Assembly: GCA_963734665.1 (NCBI GenBank)
Contig: CAVTIR010000004.1
Coordinates: 1,550,001 to 1,614,000, forward strand
Reading direction: 5' to 3'
DNA: 64,000 nt
Source: Trebonia sp963734665
Lineage (GTDB): Bacteria > Actinomycetota > Actinomycetes > Streptosporangiales > Streptosporangiaceae
Made by a program: the position numbers and the translations under genes. Positions 17,339 to 26,507 of this stretch are shown piece by piece (positions within the stretch are counted from its first letter, which is position 1; each line of letters opens with the position of its first letter). Below the pieces are notes generated by a model. It had not been told where the DNA came from and ran no database searches. It was given only the letters and a program-made list of their open reading frames with translations.

Positions 17339-17410
17339 CAGGACCCGGGGTCGGCGGGCGCCGTCGGACGGGGCAGGAGGTCGCCGTACCGTATGCCTGT
17401 CGCTGGCTGA
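17300..17410 (+). pseudogene. Truncated larA start (5' remnant)
   Basis: From the GTG at 17300 the frame reads MIAVTRILGSAREQD, matching MIAVTRILGSAQETL at the start of larA (33032). It then diverges into GC-rich sequence and stops at 17410. The copy has the same GGAAAGGA ribosome site. It is a leftover 5' end rather than a gene, and no other larA sequence follows. Confidence 0.65.
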
Positions 17411-17430
17411 TCGGCGAGCGCGCGATCGGC

Positions 17431-18261
17431 TCACTCCTTGATCGCGCCCTCGCCGGTGCGCATGATGTACTTCTGGAACACGAAGAAGACGATCGCTACC
17501 GGGACGGTCATCGCCAGCGCGGCGGCCAATTGAAGCGGGTACTGCGCGCCCGCGCCGAGCTCGCCGCTGACCAGCCGGCCGACGCCGGTGGTGAGCGTGT
17601 CCAGAGACGGCGACGAGTGCGCGACCAGGATCAGGGAGAAGTTGTTCCATGACCCCTGGAACGACAAGATCGTCAGTGTCATCAGCGCCGGGCGTGCCAT
17701 CGGCAGCACCACCGACCAGTAGGTGCGGAAGATGCCGGCGCCGTCGATCTTCGCCGCATCCTCGATGCTCGGGTGGACGGTGAGGAAGAACTGCCGCATG
17801 ATGAATACCCCGGCGGCGTCGGTCACCAGCGGCAGGATCAGCCCCGGGTAGGTGTTGAACAGGTTCAGTTCCTTCAGCACGAGGAACGTCGGGATCAGCA
17901 GCACCACGCTCGGCACGGCCATGACCGCGATGATCGCGGCGAACAGCCCGCTCCGGCCGCGGAACCGCAGCCGGGCCAGCGCGTACCCGGCCATTGAGTC
18001 GAACAGGATCCGGCCGAGGGTGACGAACAGCGCCACCACGAACGAGTTCGCCAGCCAGCGCGCGAAGTTCTGCTGCGCCAGCTCGCTGAACGCGGATGTC
18101 ACCCAATGCTGCGGAATCGGGCTGAGCGGGTGGGCGACGGCGTCGGTCTCGGTCTTGAACGCGGTCCCGATCTCGAGCAGGAATGGGTAGATGTAGATCA
18201 CCGCGAACACCACGAGCGCCAGGTACAGCAGCACCCGGCCGGCCTGCCGGCGCCGCCTCAT
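17431..18261 (-). CDS. Sugar ABC transporter permease, MalG/CUT1 type
   Basis: A 276-residue inner-membrane permease with about six hydrophobic segments, starting MRRRRQAGRVLLYLALVVFAVIYIYPFLLEIGTAFK. The CUT1 coupling loop lies near residue 190: EDAAKIDGAGIFRTYWSVVLPMARPALMTLTILSFQGSWNNF. The C terminus ends FFVFQKYIMRTGEGAIKE, typical of MalG-like subunits. It overlaps the upstream permease by ATGA. It is the last gene of a three-component importer (permeases plus lipoprotein); no dedicated ATPase is present, so a shared MsiK-like ATPase encoded elsewhere is likely, as is common in actinomycetes. Confidence 0.92.
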   Translation of the reverse strand: MRRRRQAGRVLLYLALVVFAVIYIYPFLLEIGTAFKTETDAVAHPLSPIPQHWVTSAFSELAQQNFARWLANSFVVALFVTLGRILFDSMAGYALARLRFRGRSGLFAAIIAVMAVPSVVLLIPTFLVLKELNLFNTYPGLILPLVTDAAGVFIMRQFFLTVHPSIEDAAKIDGAGIFRTYWSVVLPMARPALMTLTILSFQGSWNNFSLILVAHSSPSLDTLTTGVGRLVSGELGAGAQYPLQLAAALAMTVPVAIVFFVFQKYIMRTGEGAIKE

Positions 18262-19358
18262 GAAACACCGCCCGCGCGGCGCTCGGAGATGATCAGCCGC
18301 TGCACGATGGTCAGCACGACGATGAGCGCGAACAGGATGAACGCGATCGCCGCGCCCTGTCCCCACTGCTGGTTGCCGAACGAGGTCAGGTAGGACAGGA
18401 ACGCCGGGGTCAGCGTGGTGCCTTCCGGGTTGCCCTGGCTCATCAGGTAGACCTGGTCGAACACCTGCCAGGTACTGATCAGCCCGAGGGTCAGCACCAG
18501 GAACAGCGCGGGGCGCAGCATCGGCAGAGTGACCTTGCGGAACTGCTGCCAGCCGTTGGCGCCGTCCATGACCGCCGCCTCGGTCAGGTCGGACGGGATC
18601 GCGTAGATGGCCGGCAGGAAGATCAGCATGAACGTGCCCGACGTGGTCCAGATGGCCAGCACGATGATCGCGATCATCGCCACGCTCGGCCCGGCCAGCC
18701 AGTTCCACCAGGACAGGCCGAGGAAGCCGTGATTGGCCAGCGCGCCTGGCGCGGTGGCCACCCCGAGGCCGGACAAGATCATCTGCAGCAGCCCGTTGGG
18801 GTCATCGAACCAGTTCGGTCCGGCGCCGCCGCCGAGGTAGCCGATGATCGCGTTCACCACGCCGGTGGTCCCGAAGATGTACAGGAACAGGATCGACACG
18901 GCCACCGAGCTGGTGATCGAGGGGAAGTAGTAGGCGGCGCGGAAGAACCCGCGCCCGGTCAGCCGCCGCCGGCTGACGAACAGCGCCAGGCCGAGGGCGA
19001 GTGCGGTCTGAACCGGTACTACGAGGATCACGTAGTACAGGTTGTTGCGCAGGCTCTCGCCCAGCTGCTGCTGCGGCAGGCCGGGCTGGGTGAGCAGCGC
19101 CTCGTAGTTCTTCGCGCCGACCGCGTGCACGCCGCTGGCAAACGGGCTGCCAATGCCGTTCCAGTCGCTGATGCTGACCCAGGCCGCCATCACGATCGGC
19201 ACCACCAGGAACACCACCAGCAAGACGATCACCGGGGCGGACATCAGCCACCCGGCGGCGGTCTCCCGGCGCCGGGTCGTGAAGAACGGCCGGCGGCCGC
19301 GGATTCCCCCGGCAGCGGGGGGATTCCGCGGGCCGTCCTGCCGCAGCAGCGCGGTCAT
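18258..19358 (-). CDS. Sugar ABC transporter permease, MalF/CUT1 type
   Basis: A 366-residue permease with a basic N-terminal tail (about 30 residues) and six or seven membrane segments. The coupling loop reads DLTEAAVMDGANGWQQFRKVTLPMLRPALFLVLTLGLISTWQVFDQVYLMSQGNPEGTT, standard for the MalF-type partner. The long periplasmic insert (about 80-110 and 165-210) is Gly-rich. ATG 19358 overlaps the binding-protein stop (ATGA), so all three transport genes are coupled. Confidence 0.92.
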   Translation of the reverse strand: MTALLRQDGPRNPPAAGGIRGRRPFFTTRRRETAAGWLMSAPVIVLLVVFLVVPIVMAAWVSISDWNGIGSPFASGVHAVGAKNYEALLTQPGLPQQQLGESLRNNLYYVILVVPVQTALALGLALFVSRRRLTGRGFFRAAYYFPSITSSVAVSILFLYIFGTTGVVNAIIGYLGGGAGPNWFDDPNGLLQMILSGLGVATAPGALANHGFLGLSWWNWLAGPSVAMIAIIVLAIWTTSGTFMLIFLPAIYAIPSDLTEAAVMDGANGWQQFRKVTLPMLRPALFLVLTLGLISTWQVFDQVYLMSQGNPEGTTLTPAFLSYLTSFGNQQWGQGAAIAFILFALIVVLTIVQRLIISERRAGGVS

Positions 19359-20608
19359 GAATCCTGGTTGACCACGGCCTGCAGGTTCTGCTGGGCCGTC
19401 TTCAAGATCGTGGCCGGGCTGCTGCTGGCCAGCTGTTCCAGGGACGAGTCAAAGGCCGACAGCGCCTGCGTCGCCCCGGCGATCGCGATGTCCGGGTGCG
19501 CGTAGGACAGCTCGTCGACGAACGTCGAGAACTGCGGGTAGGTCTTGGCGTACTGCGCCTGGGCGGAGGTGAGCGACGGGATGACGCCGAACGCCTTGGA
19601 GAACGTCATCTCCTGCTGGTCGGTGGTCAGGAACTTCACGAAGTTGACCGCGCCGGCCAGGTTGCTCTGCTGCTTCGGCACGCCCCAGCAGTTGGTGAAG
19701 GACAGCGTCGCGTGAGTGCCGGAGGGCCCGGCGGGCAGCGGGTAGACCTTGAACTTGACGTTCGGGTAGTCCGACTGGAGTTCGCCGTTCTCCCAGTTGC
19801 CGATGATGTCCATCGCAGCCTTGTTCTCGCCGAACGCCTGGCCGCTGAAGCCCGCGCCCATCTGCGCCGGGAACTTCATGATGCCCGAGTTCAGCATGCC
19901 CTTGAGATAGGTCAGCGCGGCGACGTTCTGCGCGCTGTCCAGCTCAACCTTGGTGCCGGCGGCGTTGGTGACGGTGCCGCCGTTCTGGTAGAAGAACTCG
20001 TCGATGCCGGAGTGGGTCTGGTCGATGGTCAGGCCCGCCCGGCTGCCGGTGGTCAGTTTCTTCGCGTCCGCCTCGAGCTGGCTCCAGTTGGCCGGCGGCG
20101 CGCCCAGCCCCGCCTGCTGCCAGTCGGTGGTGTTGATGTAAAGCGCGAGGGTGGACGCGTCCTTCGGCTCGCAGGTGAGCGTGCTCTTGTAGGTGAAGGC
20201 GGCCGACAGCGCCGAGGCGAAGCCGCTGGCGTTGGGCAGGCTGGACGGGTAGGCGTCGAGGACGCCGTCCTTGGCGTAGCTCTGGAAAGTCAGCGGGTCG
20301 AGGTAGAACACGCTCGGCGGCGTGCCGCCGGAGAAGGCCTGTGCCACCTGCTGGGTGAGGGCGGATGCCGGGATTACCTGCACCGGGATGCCGCTCTGCT
20401 TGGTGTACGCCTTCGCCGCGGCCTGCACCGCAGCCGTTTCCGCGGGTCCGCTGGAGCCGAACATCAGGGTCAGCGTGGACTTGTTGGGCTTGGCGCTGGC
20501 CGCGCTGCTCGCCGACGAGGAGCCGAACCCGTTGCCGGAGGAACAGGCGGTAGCGAAGAGCGCGAGCCCGGCGGCGGCTACGGCCGCGATGGCGATCTTG
20601 GATCTCAT
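19355..20608 (-). CDS. Sugar ABC transporter substrate-binding lipoprotein
   Basis: The 417-residue extracellular binding protein starts MRSKIAIAAVAAAGLALFATACSS, a lipoprotein signal with Cys near 22, then a Ser/Ala linker. The mature part follows the family 1 (MalE-like) pattern: TLTLMFGSSGPAETAAVQAAAKAYTKQSGIPVQV, ..PPSVFYLDPLTFQSYAKDGVLDAY, ..AAMDIIGNWENGELQSDYP and SFTNCWGVPKQQSNLAGAVNFVKFLTT. The ligand is probably an oligosaccharide, given the neighbouring debranching-type glycosidase, but this is inference. ATG 20608 overlaps the LacI stop. Confidence 0.92.
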   Translation of the reverse strand: MRSKIAIAAVAAAGLALFATACSSGNGFGSSSASSAASAKPNKSTLTLMFGSSGPAETAAVQAAAKAYTKQSGIPVQVIPASALTQQVAQAFSGGTPPSVFYLDPLTFQSYAKDGVLDAYPSSLPNASGFASALSAAFTYKSTLTCEPKDASTLALYINTTDWQQAGLGAPPANWSQLEADAKKLTTGSRAGLTIDQTHSGIDEFFYQNGGTVTNAAGTKVELDSAQNVAALTYLKGMLNSGIMKFPAQMGAGFSGQAFGENKAAMDIIGNWENGELQSDYPNVKFKVYPLPAGPSGTHATLSFTNCWGVPKQQSNLAGAVNFVKFLTTDQQEMTFSKAFGVIPSLTSAQAQYAKTYPQFSTFVDELSYAHPDIAIAGATQALSAFDSSLEQLASSSPATILKTAQQNLQAVVNQDS

Positions 20609-21649
20609 GATGTCCTCTTCTCGGGGGATTGTGAGGAACTGCGTACGACGAGCTGCGGCTCGAGGAGCGCGCGGGGGCGGGCGCCGCGCTTGCCCGTGCC
20701 GCTGGCGCGGGAGAGGAGCCGGTCCAGTGCCACCAGGCACGCGTCGGCGACCTCGTCGAGTGGCTGCGCCACGCTGGTCAGGCCGAGCGCGGCCGCCGCG
20801 GTGGAGTCGTCGAAGCCGATCACGGCCACGTCCCGGCCGGGGACGAGGCCGCGCGCGGTGATCTCGGTCCACGCGCCGAGCGCGATCGTGTCGCTGACGC
20901 AGACGAAGGCCGTCGGCGGCGCGGCCGCGTCCAGCAGCCGGGCGCAGGCCTCCCGGCCGCGGGCCAGGTCGTCTTCCAGCCGCGCGCACAGCCCGTCGGT
21001 CGGCAGGCCCGCCGCTTGGCAGGCCTGCTCCCACCCGGCCTTGCGGTCCTCGCCCACGTCGGAATCCTTCGGGCCACCCGAGGAAGGCAATCCGCCGGTG
21101 ACCGGCCGCGATCAGGTGCTCGGTGGCCGTGCGCTCGCCGTGCGCGCCGTCCACGTCCACCCACGGGTGCGTCCCCGCGGCGCCCCACGGACGGCCGAAC
21201 GTCACGAAGGGAACGCGCTTGCGCCGCAGCCACGATGTCCGGCGGTCGGCCGAATGGGTGCCGGTGAGCACGAAGGCGTCGAGTGTGTAGTCGCTGAGCA
21301 GCTGGTCGTAGGCCCGGATCTCCTCGTCGTCGTCCACCGCGGTGAACAGCAGGACCCGGTAGCCGGACTTCTGCGCCCGGCGGGTGAGCGCGTGCAGGAA
21401 GGCGTTGTGCAGCTCGCCCTTCCACTGGCCGGGCTCGGGGATGATCACCGCGATGAGGTGCGACCGCTGGGTCCGGAGCGTCTGCGCCGCCTTGAGCGGG
21501 CGGTACCCAGTCGCCGCGATCACCGACTCAACTCGCTCGCGGGTCTCGGCGCGGACCAGGTGCGGCGCGTTGATCACGTTTGAGACCGTCTGCAGCGACA
21601 CGGAGGCAGCCTTGGCGACATCTGCCATGGTCGGACGCTGTGCTGGCAC
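20605..21649 (-). pseudogene. LacI-family regulator with a one-base frameshift
   Basis: The first about 195 codons read MPAQRPTMADVAKAASVSLQ.., a LacI helix-turn-helix and hinge, then the ligand domain up to AFLGWPEG. The rest (SDVGEDRKAGWEQACQAAGL.. to the end, including VCVSDTIALGAWTEITARGL and VIGFDDSTAAAALGLTSVAQP) is in the next frame. Removing one base from GGATTCC (plus-strand 21063-21064) gives ..GWPEGSDVGEDRKAGW.. and an intact protein of about 347 residues. Either the repressor of this importer is broken, making the operon constitutive, or this is a sequencing error. GTG start behind GAGG; stop overlaps the lipoprotein ATG. Confidence 0.8.
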
Positions 21650-21660
21650 CTTGATCCTCT

Positions 21661-21699
21661 TTGATCGTTAAATTTGAACGATCAATTTGATCGTTCAAA
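21661..21699. promoter_or_regulatory. Overlapping LacI-type palindromic operators
   Basis: A perfect palindrome with 13-bp arms, TTTGAACGATCAA / TTGATCGTTCAAA around one base, spans 21673-21699. A second TTGATCGTT..AACGATCAA pair at 21661-21685 overlaps it. Both lie between the divergent LacI-ABC genes and the glycosidase gene and would let one repressor control both directions. Confidence 0.75.
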
Positions 21700-21787
21700 G
21701 CACTGCTAGGATCACGCTGACGGCGCGCCGCTGTCAAGCTTTGCCGCTCATAAGGCGACAACTCACGACAACCGGAAGGAGCGATCG

Positions 21788-23791
21788 ATGTCCGCGCTTG
21801 ATCAGCCCTGGCTGCACGATCTCGTCACCGTGCTGAGTGCGCCGACCGTTGTGCTCAGTGAGCCGAGCGGGCAGATCCGCGACGGCAGCAACGCCGAGGG
21901 GGTGCTGCACGCCGACGTCCGGGTGCTCTCCCGGGCGGTGCTCACGGTGGGCGGGTCGGAGCCGGCGCCAATCGGCAGCGGGCTGGACGGCGCGCGGTCG
22001 GCCTGGTTCGTCGCGGTACCGAGGGCGCTCGGAGACGACATCGTCGACCCGACGGTCAGGATCGAGCGAGAGCGGACCGTCGCACCCGGTGAGCTGAGCG
22101 AGCGGATCCGGGTAGTCAGCCTGGCTGACTCCGGCGTCGACACCGAACTCGTCCTCACTGTCGCCGCTGACCTGGCCAGCCTGGGCGAGATCAAGGCGGC
22201 GCGGGCGGGGCAGCCTGTGCCCCTGACTACGGGCCTCGACGGGCTGAGCTGGGGTGACGGAGAACTGGCGGTAACGCTCTCAGCGCCAGGCGCCGAGCTG
22301 TCGGGCGACCACGCGGCCAGCTTCGCAACGATCCGGTGGCCGGTGCGGCTGGACGGGCGGGGGGCCAGCGTGTTCAGCTGGCGGTTGACGGTGACCGATC
22401 CCGCCGCGTCGGTCATCGCGGCGCCCGGCGGCGCGCCCCAGCCGGCCTGCGTTACCGCCGACGACCCTCGGCTGGCGGAGCTTGTCGGGCGCTCGCTGGC
22501 CGACGTGGCCGCACTGCGGATGGCCGTGCCAGGCCGTCCCGATGACGTGTTCCTCGCCGCGGGCGCGCCGTGGTACTTCACGCTCTTCGGCCGGGACAGC
22601 ATCTGGGCCGCGCGCCTGCTGCTGCCATTCGGCTGGCAGCTCGCTGCCGGTACGCTCCGCACGCTGGCGGCCTGCCAGGGGAGCAAGCTCGACCCGGAGA
22701 CCGCGGAGGCGCCCGGCAAGATCCCGCACGAGCTGCGGCGCGGGGGTTCTCTCTATTACGGCACGATCGACGCCACCCCGCTGTGGATCTGCCTGCTGCA
22801 CGACGCGTGGCGCTGGGGCATGCCGGGCAGCCAGGTGCGGGCTCTGCTGCCCGCGCTGCACGCCGCGCTCGAGTGCATCAGCCGCTACAGCGACTCCGAC
22901 GGCGACGGGCTGCTCGAGTACATCGACCACAGCGGCCACGGGCTGTCGAACCAGGGCTGGAAGGACTCCGGCGACTCCATCCGCTTCGCCGACGGCCGCA
23001 TCGCCAAGCCGCCGGTCGCGTTGTGCGAGGTGCAGGGGTACGCCTACGAGGCGGCCATGGCCGGGGCCGAGCTGCTGACCGCGTTCGGCGAGCCCGGTGC
23101 CGACCGCTGGCGGGCCTGGGCGGCTGGGCTTGCGGAGGCGTTCCGCGCGTCGTTCTGGCTGCCAGCCGGGTACCCGGCGCTCGCCCTGGACGCCGCCAAG
23201 CAGCCGGTGGACTCGCTGACCAGCAACATCGGCCACCTGCTTGCCACCGGGCTGCTGACCGAAGACGAGGAGTCGCTGGTCGTCGCCCGGCTGTCCGGCC
23301 CGGACATGGACACAGGCTTCGGACTGCGCACCATGTCCGCCAGCAACGCCGGCTACAACCCGCTGAGCTATCACTGCGGCTCCGTGTGGAGCCACGATAC
23401 GGCCATCGTGATCAGGGGACTGTACCGCAGCGGCCATGGCCACGCCGCGGCCAGGCTGGCCGACGGGCTGCTGTCGGCCGCCGCCGCGTTTGACTGGCGT
23501 CTCCCCGAACTGTTCTCCGGCGAGAATCGCGGACCGGTGCCCTACCCGGCGGCGTGCCGCCCCCAGGCCTGGTCGGCCGCCGCTGCCGGGGCGCTGGCCC
23601 TGGCATTGCTTGGCCTCGAGGTGGACGTGCCGGCCGGCCTGGTCCGGATCGAGCCGCCGGACGTGCCGCTGGGCAGCGCGGGCCGGCGACTGCGTATCGA
23701 CGGGCTGGTGGCGGGCAATGAAACGTTCAGCGCGGGCATCGACGAGACCGGCCGCGGCTACCTGCTCGGATGCAGCCTGCGCCGAGATTAG
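21788..23791 (+). CDS. Glycogen-debranching-type glycoside hydrolase
   Basis: The 667-residue protein has an N-terminal beta domain of the debranching-enzyme type (about 1-220: VTVLSAPTVVLSEPSGQIRDG..GVLHADVRVLSRAVLTVGG). An (alpha/alpha)6 catalytic domain follows (about 230-600) with APWYFTLFGRDSIWAARLLLPF, ..YYGTIDATPLWICLLHDAWRWG, GLSNQGWKDSGDSIRFADG and NIGHLLATGLL. The Asp/Glu pair expected in this clan is probably within GWKDSGDS and the C-terminal ELFSGE. No signal peptide, so it acts on imported oligosaccharide in the cytoplasm. It is transcribed away from the LacI-ABC operon and shares its operator. GGAAGGAG precedes ATG. Confidence 0.85.
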   Translation: MSALDQPWLHDLVTVLSAPTVVLSEPSGQIRDGSNAEGVLHADVRVLSRAVLTVGGSEPAPIGSGLDGARSAWFVAVPRALGDDIVDPTVRIERERTVAPGELSERIRVVSLADSGVDTELVLTVAADLASLGEIKAARAGQPVPLTTGLDGLSWGDGELAVTLSAPGAELSGDHAASFATIRWPVRLDGRGASVFSWRLTVTDPAASVIAAPGGAPQPACVTADDPRLAELVGRSLADVAALRMAVPGRPDDVFLAAGAPWYFTLFGRDSIWAARLLLPFGWQLAAGTLRTLAACQGSKLDPETAEAPGKIPHELRRGGSLYYGTIDATPLWICLLHDAWRWGMPGSQVRALLPALHAALECISRYSDSDGDGLLEYIDHSGHGLSNQGWKDSGDSIRFADGRIAKPPVALCEVQGYAYEAAMAGAELLTAFGEPGADRWRAWAAGLAEAFRASFWLPAGYPALALDAAKQPVDSLTSNIGHLLATGLLTEDEESLVVARLSGPDMDTGFGLRTMSASNAGYNPLSYHCGSVWSHDTAIVIRGLYRSGHGHAAARLADGLLSAAAAFDWRLPELFSGENRGPVPYPAACRPQAWSAAAAGALALALLGLEVDVPAGLVRIEPPDVPLGSAGRRLRIDGLVAGNETFSAGIDETGRGYLLGCSLRRD

Positions 23792-23839
23792 ACGGCAGGC
23801 GCCAGGTCAGCTGGGGATTCGATTCACCAAGTGCCCCGG

Positions 23840-24871
23840 TCATGATTCCGTTCTGCGTGGTTCGCCGCTCACGGGCCCGGTGGTCCCGCGCACCACGAGG
23901 CTGGAGTCGAGGCCATAGCGGACGTCGCCCAGTTCGCGGCCGCCGAGCAGTTGCAGCAGCACCGAGACCGCGATGTCCCCCGCGTCGGCGCAGTGCAGCG
24001 ACACCGTAGTCAGCGGCGGATAGGTAGTCGCGGCAAGCACGTCGTCGCAGCCGATGACGCTGAAGTCCTCGGGAACCCGCAACCCGCGCTCGGCCAGCCC
24101 GGCCAGGATGCCGTGCGCCACCACGTCGTCGAAGGCAATCACCGCTGTCGCGCCGCTGGCCAGCAGCGCCTCGACGGCGTGGGCTCCGCCTGAGTATGTC
24201 GCCGGCCGCGCGCTCAGCATGGTGACGGCCAGCCCTTGCTCGGCGCGCGCCGCGGCGATCGCCCGCCGCCGCTGATGGTCCGACCAGGAGCCGACCGGGC
24301 CGCCAACGTAGGCGATGCTCTGGTGACCGAGTTCCGCGAGATGTGCAACCGCTTGCATCATTCCTGTGCTGGAATCCACGAGCACGCGCGGCAACTTAGG
24401 GATGTCCCGGTTGACCAGGACCAGTGGCTTGCGCTTGGCATGGCCGATAAGCGCCTGGTCGGGCAGCCGTGAAGAGGCCAGCACGAAGCCGTCCACCTGG
24501 GGAGTAAAGCGGTTGATCAGCCGGGTTTCCTGATCCGGGTTCTCTGCTGAGTCGCCGAGCAGCACGCAGAAGTCCTGCTGGTCGGCGCCCGCCTGGGCGG
24601 CCCGGATCAGCGGGGGAAAGAACGGGTTCGCGATGTCAGGCACGATCAGCGCGATGACCCCGCTATGTCCAGTTGACAGTGCCCTGGCCACCTGATTCGG
24701 CACGTAACTCAGGTCTTCGGCGGTGGCGAGCACCCGCTGCACAGTCTCGGGACGCAGCAGGTGCGGCCTGGTGAAAGCGCGCGAGACGGTCGAGCGGGAA
24801 ACGCCGAGCTGCTTGGCGATGACGCTGAGCGTGGGCCCGCTGGGCACGCGTCCCCCGTCTGCTTTCGGCAC
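23840..24871 (-). CDS. LacI-family transcriptional regulator
   Basis: Intact 343-residue regulator. Helix-turn-helix: PTLSVIAKQLGVSRSTVSRAFTRPHLLRPETVQRV (about 12-47). Hinge: NQVARALSTGHSGVIALIVPDIANPFFPPLI. Ligand domain ends ..FSVIGCDDVLAATTYPPLTTVSLH..GDIAVSVLLQLLGG. It is divergent from the amino-sugar operon, and the intervening 110 bases hold LacI-type operators, so it most likely represses that operon and itself. The inducer is unknown but probably an operon intermediate. It is convergent with the glycosidase gene, with about 50 bases between stops. Confidence 0.92.
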   Translation of the reverse strand: MPKADGGRVPSGPTLSVIAKQLGVSRSTVSRAFTRPHLLRPETVQRVLATAEDLSYVPNQVARALSTGHSGVIALIVPDIANPFFPPLIRAAQAGADQQDFCVLLGDSAENPDQETRLINRFTPQVDGFVLASSRLPDQALIGHAKRKPLVLVNRDIPKLPRVLVDSSTGMMQAVAHLAELGHQSIAYVGGPVGSWSDHQRRRAIAAARAEQGLAVTMLSARPATYSGGAHAVEALLASGATAVIAFDDVVAHGILAGLAERGLRVPEDFSVIGCDDVLAATTYPPLTTVSLHCADAGDIAVSVLLQLLGGRELGDVRYGLDSSLVVRGTTGPVSGEPRRTES

Positions 24872-24899
24872 AGCGCAACGCTAGCAGACCTCACATAAA

Positions 24900-24938
24900 G
24901 TTGCACGTCGGGAGATCTTGCCCGTGCAACCGGTTGTA
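24900..24938. promoter_or_regulatory. LacI operators of the amino-sugar operon
   Basis: TGCAACCGGTTGTA at 24925-24938 fits the LacI-family centre (TGNAANCGNTTNNA). An inverted repeat GTTGCACG / CGTGCAAC with a 15-base gap (24900-24930) overlaps it. The sites lie between the divergent regulator and symporter genes. Confidence 0.65.
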
Positions 24939-24980
24939 TGAGAGTGTGCACTCCCAAGATCGCACCCAAGGAGGGTCATC

Positions 24981-26507
24981 ATGGGCGCTGCGGGCTGGAT
25001 AGTGCTGCTGCTCTACTTCTGCCTCATGGTCGTTGTCGGCCTCTGGGCGAAGTCGCGGGTCCACGATTCCCGTGACTACTTCACCGCGGGAGGCCGCATG
25101 CCGTGGTGGCTTGCCGGCATCTCGCACCACATGTCGGGTTATAGCGCGGCGGTGTTCGTCGCGTACGCGGCGATTGCCTACACCGTCGGGTTCGCACTGT
25201 ACGTGTGGTGGGCGATCGGCGTGGTGGCCGCGATGCTGATCGGCGCCGCCCTGTTCGCGCCGCGCTGGCCGCGGCTGCGCCAGCAGCTCGGCATCGTGTC
25301 GCCGATGGAATACCTGACCACGCGTTACAACTTGCCCGCGCAGCAGGTTCTGGCGTGGAGCGGCGCCGCGCTGAAGCTGTTCGACGTCGCGGCAAAGTGG
25401 AGCGCGAGTGCCGTACTGCTGAACGTGTTCACCGGATTGTCGCTGCAGTGGGGCGTGCTCCTCACCGGGGGCGTTACGCTGGTGTACTCGACCGCCGGCG
25501 GCCTGTGGGCCGACGCGCTGACAGACCTCGGGCAGTTCGTGATCCAGCTGGTCGCGGGGGTCACGATGCTCGCCGTCGCGCTTTCCCAACTCGGCGGGTT
25601 CTCCGCCATCTGGACAATGTGGCAGAAGCTGCCGCCCAGTCACTCGCACCCGTTCACTGGCAGCTACACCGTGGTGTTCTTCCTGGTCTACATCCTGGTC
25701 GACGCCGTGTCCTACAACGGCGGCACCTGGAACCTCGCGCAGCGGTTCATCGCGTCGGGTGACGGAAAGCAGGCGCGCAAGGCCGCCCTGCTGTCCGCCG
25801 GGCTCTACCTCTTCTGGCCACTCGTCCTGTTCTTCCCGATGTGGGCGGCGCCGCTGATCCTGCCGAACCTGGCTTCGCCGGACCAGTCCTACGCGCTACT
25901 GGCCACGCACCTGCTGCCCGGAGGCCTGGTCGGCCTGGTCCTGGCCGGGATGTTCTCGCACACGATGGCGATGAGCTCCTCGGATTCCAACGCCATCTCC
26001 GCCGTTGTCGTCCGGGACATCATCCCGGCCGTGATGCGCGGCAGACCGCGGCTTAGTTCCCGGGCGGAGCTGACGGCCGGGCGGATCACCACCCTCGGCT
26101 TCGTGGCACTGTCCCTGGCGGTCGCCCTGTCCGCGAACAGCTTCGGCGGCGTGCTCGGCCTGCTGGTGCTCTGGTTCGGCGCGCTGATCGGCCCGGTCGC
26201 GATCCCGATGCTGCTGGGCATGCTCCCGTGGTTCCGGCGCAGCGGACCGTCCGCCGCCATCTTGTCCTGGGCAGCCGGCCTGATCGTGTTCGCCCTCACC
26301 AAGTACGCCCTCGCCGGCGAGATAGCCAAGCTCAACCCGAACTGGACGACCACGGTCACCGTCGCCGGCCCGATCCTGGTCTCCCTCATCGTGTTCATCG
26401 GCTGCGGCTTCCTGCGGCCATGGCACGACCCCGCGTCCGACGCCCTCATCGACGCGCTGAACACCGAGGCGAACCCTGCGGAAGGGAAGGTGACCGCCCA
26501 TGCCTGA
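24981..26507 (+). CDS. Sodium:solute symporter (SSS family)
   Basis: The 508-residue transporter has about 13 hydrophobic segments. It starts MGAAGWIVLLLYFCLMVVVGLWAKSR, then SRDYFTAGGRMPWWLAGISHHMSGYSAAVF (the SSS 'F-aGR-mpWW--g-s' motif), LVYSTAGGLWADALTDLGQFVIQLVAG and FSHTMAMSSSDSNAISAVVVRDI near the second sodium site. SSS members import sugars, sialic acid, N-acyl sugars, amino acids or carboxylates with sodium. As the first gene of an amino-sugar operon it probably brings in the pathway substrate. AAGGAGG precedes the ATG by about 7 bases. Its stop overlaps the epimerase start by 8 bases. Confidence 0.9.
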   Translation: MGAAGWIVLLLYFCLMVVVGLWAKSRVHDSRDYFTAGGRMPWWLAGISHHMSGYSAAVFVAYAAIAYTVGFALYVWWAIGVVAAMLIGAALFAPRWPRLRQQLGIVSPMEYLTTRYNLPAQQVLAWSGAALKLFDVAAKWSASAVLLNVFTGLSLQWGVLLTGGVTLVYSTAGGLWADALTDLGQFVIQLVAGVTMLAVALSQLGGFSAIWTMWQKLPPSHSHPFTGSYTVVFFLVYILVDAVSYNGGTWNLAQRFIASGDGKQARKAALLSAGLYLFWPLVLFFPMWAAPLILPNLASPDQSYALLATHLLPGGLVGLVLAGMFSHTMAMSSSDSNAISAVVVRDIIPAVMRGRPRLSSRAELTAGRITTLGFVALSLAVALSANSFGGVLGLLVLWFGALIGPVAIPMLLGMLPWFRRSGPSAAILSWAAGLIVFALTKYALAGEIAKLNPNWTTTVTVAGPILVSLIVFIGCGFLRPWHDPASDALIDALNTEANPAEGKVTAHA

